A stretch of 64,000 bases of DNA. It comes from Zavarzinella sp. Lineage in GTDB: Bacteria > Planctomycetota > Planctomycetia > Gemmatales > Gemmataceae. Position numbers and translations under genes: made by a program. The stretch covers positions 496,001 to 560,000 of the forward strand of contig JAWKTI010000004.1 of NCBI GenBank assembly GCA_041399155.1. The letters are read 5' to 3'. The notes under the pieces are model-generated. The model worked only from the letters and a program-made list of their open reading frames with translations. It made no database searches and was not told the DNA's origin. Positions 63,073 to 64,000 of this stretch are shown here, piece by piece; the stretch's first letter is position 1, and every line of letters starts with the position of its first letter.

Positions 63073-64000
63073 CTACAGATCCAATGCGTCCAGATCATCC
63101 ACCAGCTTATCCAGATCGTCCTTGGGTGCGTTAGATTTGTTTTCCTGGCGTTTGGGCAGACCAACTGTCGCCCCCACTGCGGTGCGACCATCGGCAACTA
63201 ATTCCCGGTCGCGTTCCGCAACCGCCTGAGCCACAGGATCAGCATCTTCTCCGCCAAATAACTTCGACAGGTCGATTTTAATACCCGTAATGCCCCCCAC
63301 GGGTGCACCGGCAATGGCGGCAGATTTGTATTCCGGAAACATAATCGCCTGTTCCGGACAAACCCGGCTGCAGGCGGGACAGCCTTTTTTGCAATTGTCC
63401 TGCGATTCCACGTACAGGCGTTCGAACGAATCAACACCATAAACACCGAAAAGACAGAAATCGAGGCATTCCAGGCAGTTGGTGCAGCGACTGTAATCAA
63501 TTACCGGGTACCACCTGCGGTTGGGAGTGGCAAGCAGCTTTTCTGGCGTAAAGTCTTGATTCTCAAGCAGTTGCAATTCGTGGTGCTTGCCGTTGGTGCC
63601 ATTGGCAGAAACACCATTTGCAGGTTCAGGCCGCTGTACCCCTAACTGCAGCAGTGGGGCTTTTGCGGCACTTTCGGCCTGACGACGTTCCCCACATTCT
63701 TTGGCTATCCGTTTCAATTCTGCAACAAATGCTTCTGGCGTGTTGCGATCCCGCAAATCGAGGCAGTAAATATGCCGATTCGGGATGTCGCCCGCCGCAC
63801 CAATCCCACGATTGGTGCTCTCTGCTTCCATTTCTTCCTCATCCTCATCATTGGGGGCACTCAGTTGGTTTTCACCAAAGTGCCCCTTGATGCCGATGCG
63901 GTCCAGCAGCCAGAAAATGGCCCGTGGGAAGTGCCAGGTCAGGACGCAGAAGTCACCCCGCACCCCTTCCAGGTAAAGCCGGCCAGTATGGTCGGGCCCC
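63073..64000 (-). CDS. Ferredoxin-like 4Fe-4S protein, partial at window end
   Basis: At least 309 residues; the frame stays open to the window edge, so the start lies outside (the GTG at 63963 is internal). Two iron-sulfur motifs are visible about 170-210 residues from the GTG: CTNCLECLDFC and CKKGCPACSRVCPE, a ferredoxin-type cluster pair. An acidic region (DEDEEEMEAES) and a Pro/Ala-rich linker precede them, and a charged tail follows (DDLDKLVDDLDALDL). The N-terminal part (GDFCVLTWHFPRAIFWLL) is not assigned. Probably an electron-transfer subunit or a maturation factor. Confidence 0.75.
   Translation of the reverse strand, partial: GPDHTGRLYLEGVRGDFCVLTWHFPRAIFWLLDRIGIKGHFGENQLSAPNDEDEEEMEAESTNRGIGAAGDIPNRHIYCLDLRDRNTPEAFVAELKRIAKECGERRQAESAAKAPLLQLGVQRPEPANGVSANGTNGKHHELQLLENQDFTPEKLLATPNRRWYPVIDYSRCTNCLECLDFCLFGVYGVDSFERLYVESQDNCKKGCPACSRVCPEQAIMFPEYKSAAIAGAPVGGITGIKIDLSKLFGGEDADPVAQAVAERDRELVADGRTAVGATVGLPKRQENKSNAPKDDLDKLVDDLDALDL

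Noticed and set aside
1..64000. tRNA, rRNA, prophage or biosynthetic cluster
   Set aside because: No conserved tRNA arm, rRNA stretch, phage structural gene or synthase was seen by eye; a covariance search for tRNA would be decisive.

Overview
The window looks like chromosomal DNA of a planctomycete, probably a Gemmatales-type organism (inference from gene families, not from a marker gene). The signs are three DUF1501 proteins, two PSCyt1/DUF1549/DUF1553 cytochrome-like proteins next to DUF1501 genes, TAT-exported Gfo/Idh/MocA and metallophosphatase proteins, two PknB-type kinases (one with a PDZ domain), SUMF1-like and SHD1/YHYH proteins, and an ECF sigma/anti-sigma pair. Base composition is near 50% GC. 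No rRNA, tRNA, CRISPR array or prophage was seen.

Layout. 1-2.0 kb: the 3' part of an IS66 transposase broken by two frameshifts, then about 750 bp of noncoding DNA packed with perfect hairpins. 2.0-6.4 kb: a DUF1501 gene and a PSCyt1/DUF1553 gene separated by an array of palindromic repeats. 6.8-13.3 kb: an apparent operon of ECF sigma factor, anti-sigma factor, SHD1-YHYH-PEBP fusion and two secreted metallophosphatases, bracketed by two copies of a ~314 bp dispersed element. 13.7-17.3 kb: a leucine-rich-repeat lipoprotein gene split by an ISKra4-family element. 17.6-21.3 kb: phosphofructokinase and two tandem paralogous methyltransferases. 21.5-25.7 kb: M20 peptidase, TerB-like protein and a large PqqD-M50-HlyD fusion. 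25.7-28.4 kb: a repeat-rich stretch with dRS3-like inverted repeats, a 2OG-Fe(II) oxygenase and an orphan Imm42-like protein. 28.4-32.5 kb: Gfo/Idh/MocA oxidoreductase, SUMF1-like protein, ApbE and Hsp20. 32.8-38.9 kb: PDZ-kinase, then a likely acquired segment with a cytoplasmic subtilase carrying seven 13-residue repeats, ending at a truncated hydrolase. 38.9-43.2 kb: a second DUF1501 plus frameshifted EF-hand/PSCyt1 pair. 43.6-50.4 kb: a kinase, a thioredoxin-fold protein without its cysteines, a candidate parS site, an enoyl-CoA hydratase and a YjhG-type sugar-acid dehydratase. 50.4-57.5 kb: a third DUF1501, an ankyrin-DUF4253 protein, a small membrane protein, an AAA ATPase and an AT-rich gene of unknown function. 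57.6-64 kb: TatD, OPT transporter, NAD(P)HX epimerase, DJ-1-like protein, a small membrane protein and a partial ferredoxin-like protein.

How genes may work together. The ECF operon couples a sigma switch to an exported protein set. The PSCyt1-DUF1501 pairs are the usual planctomycete two-gene units of unknown function. The parS-like palindrome, if real, would place the window within the ParB-loading region around the origin. The least explained parts are the hairpin region at 1.5-2.0 kb, the dispersed element that carries a ribosome binding site and start codon, and the repeat-bearing subtilase with its odd flanks.
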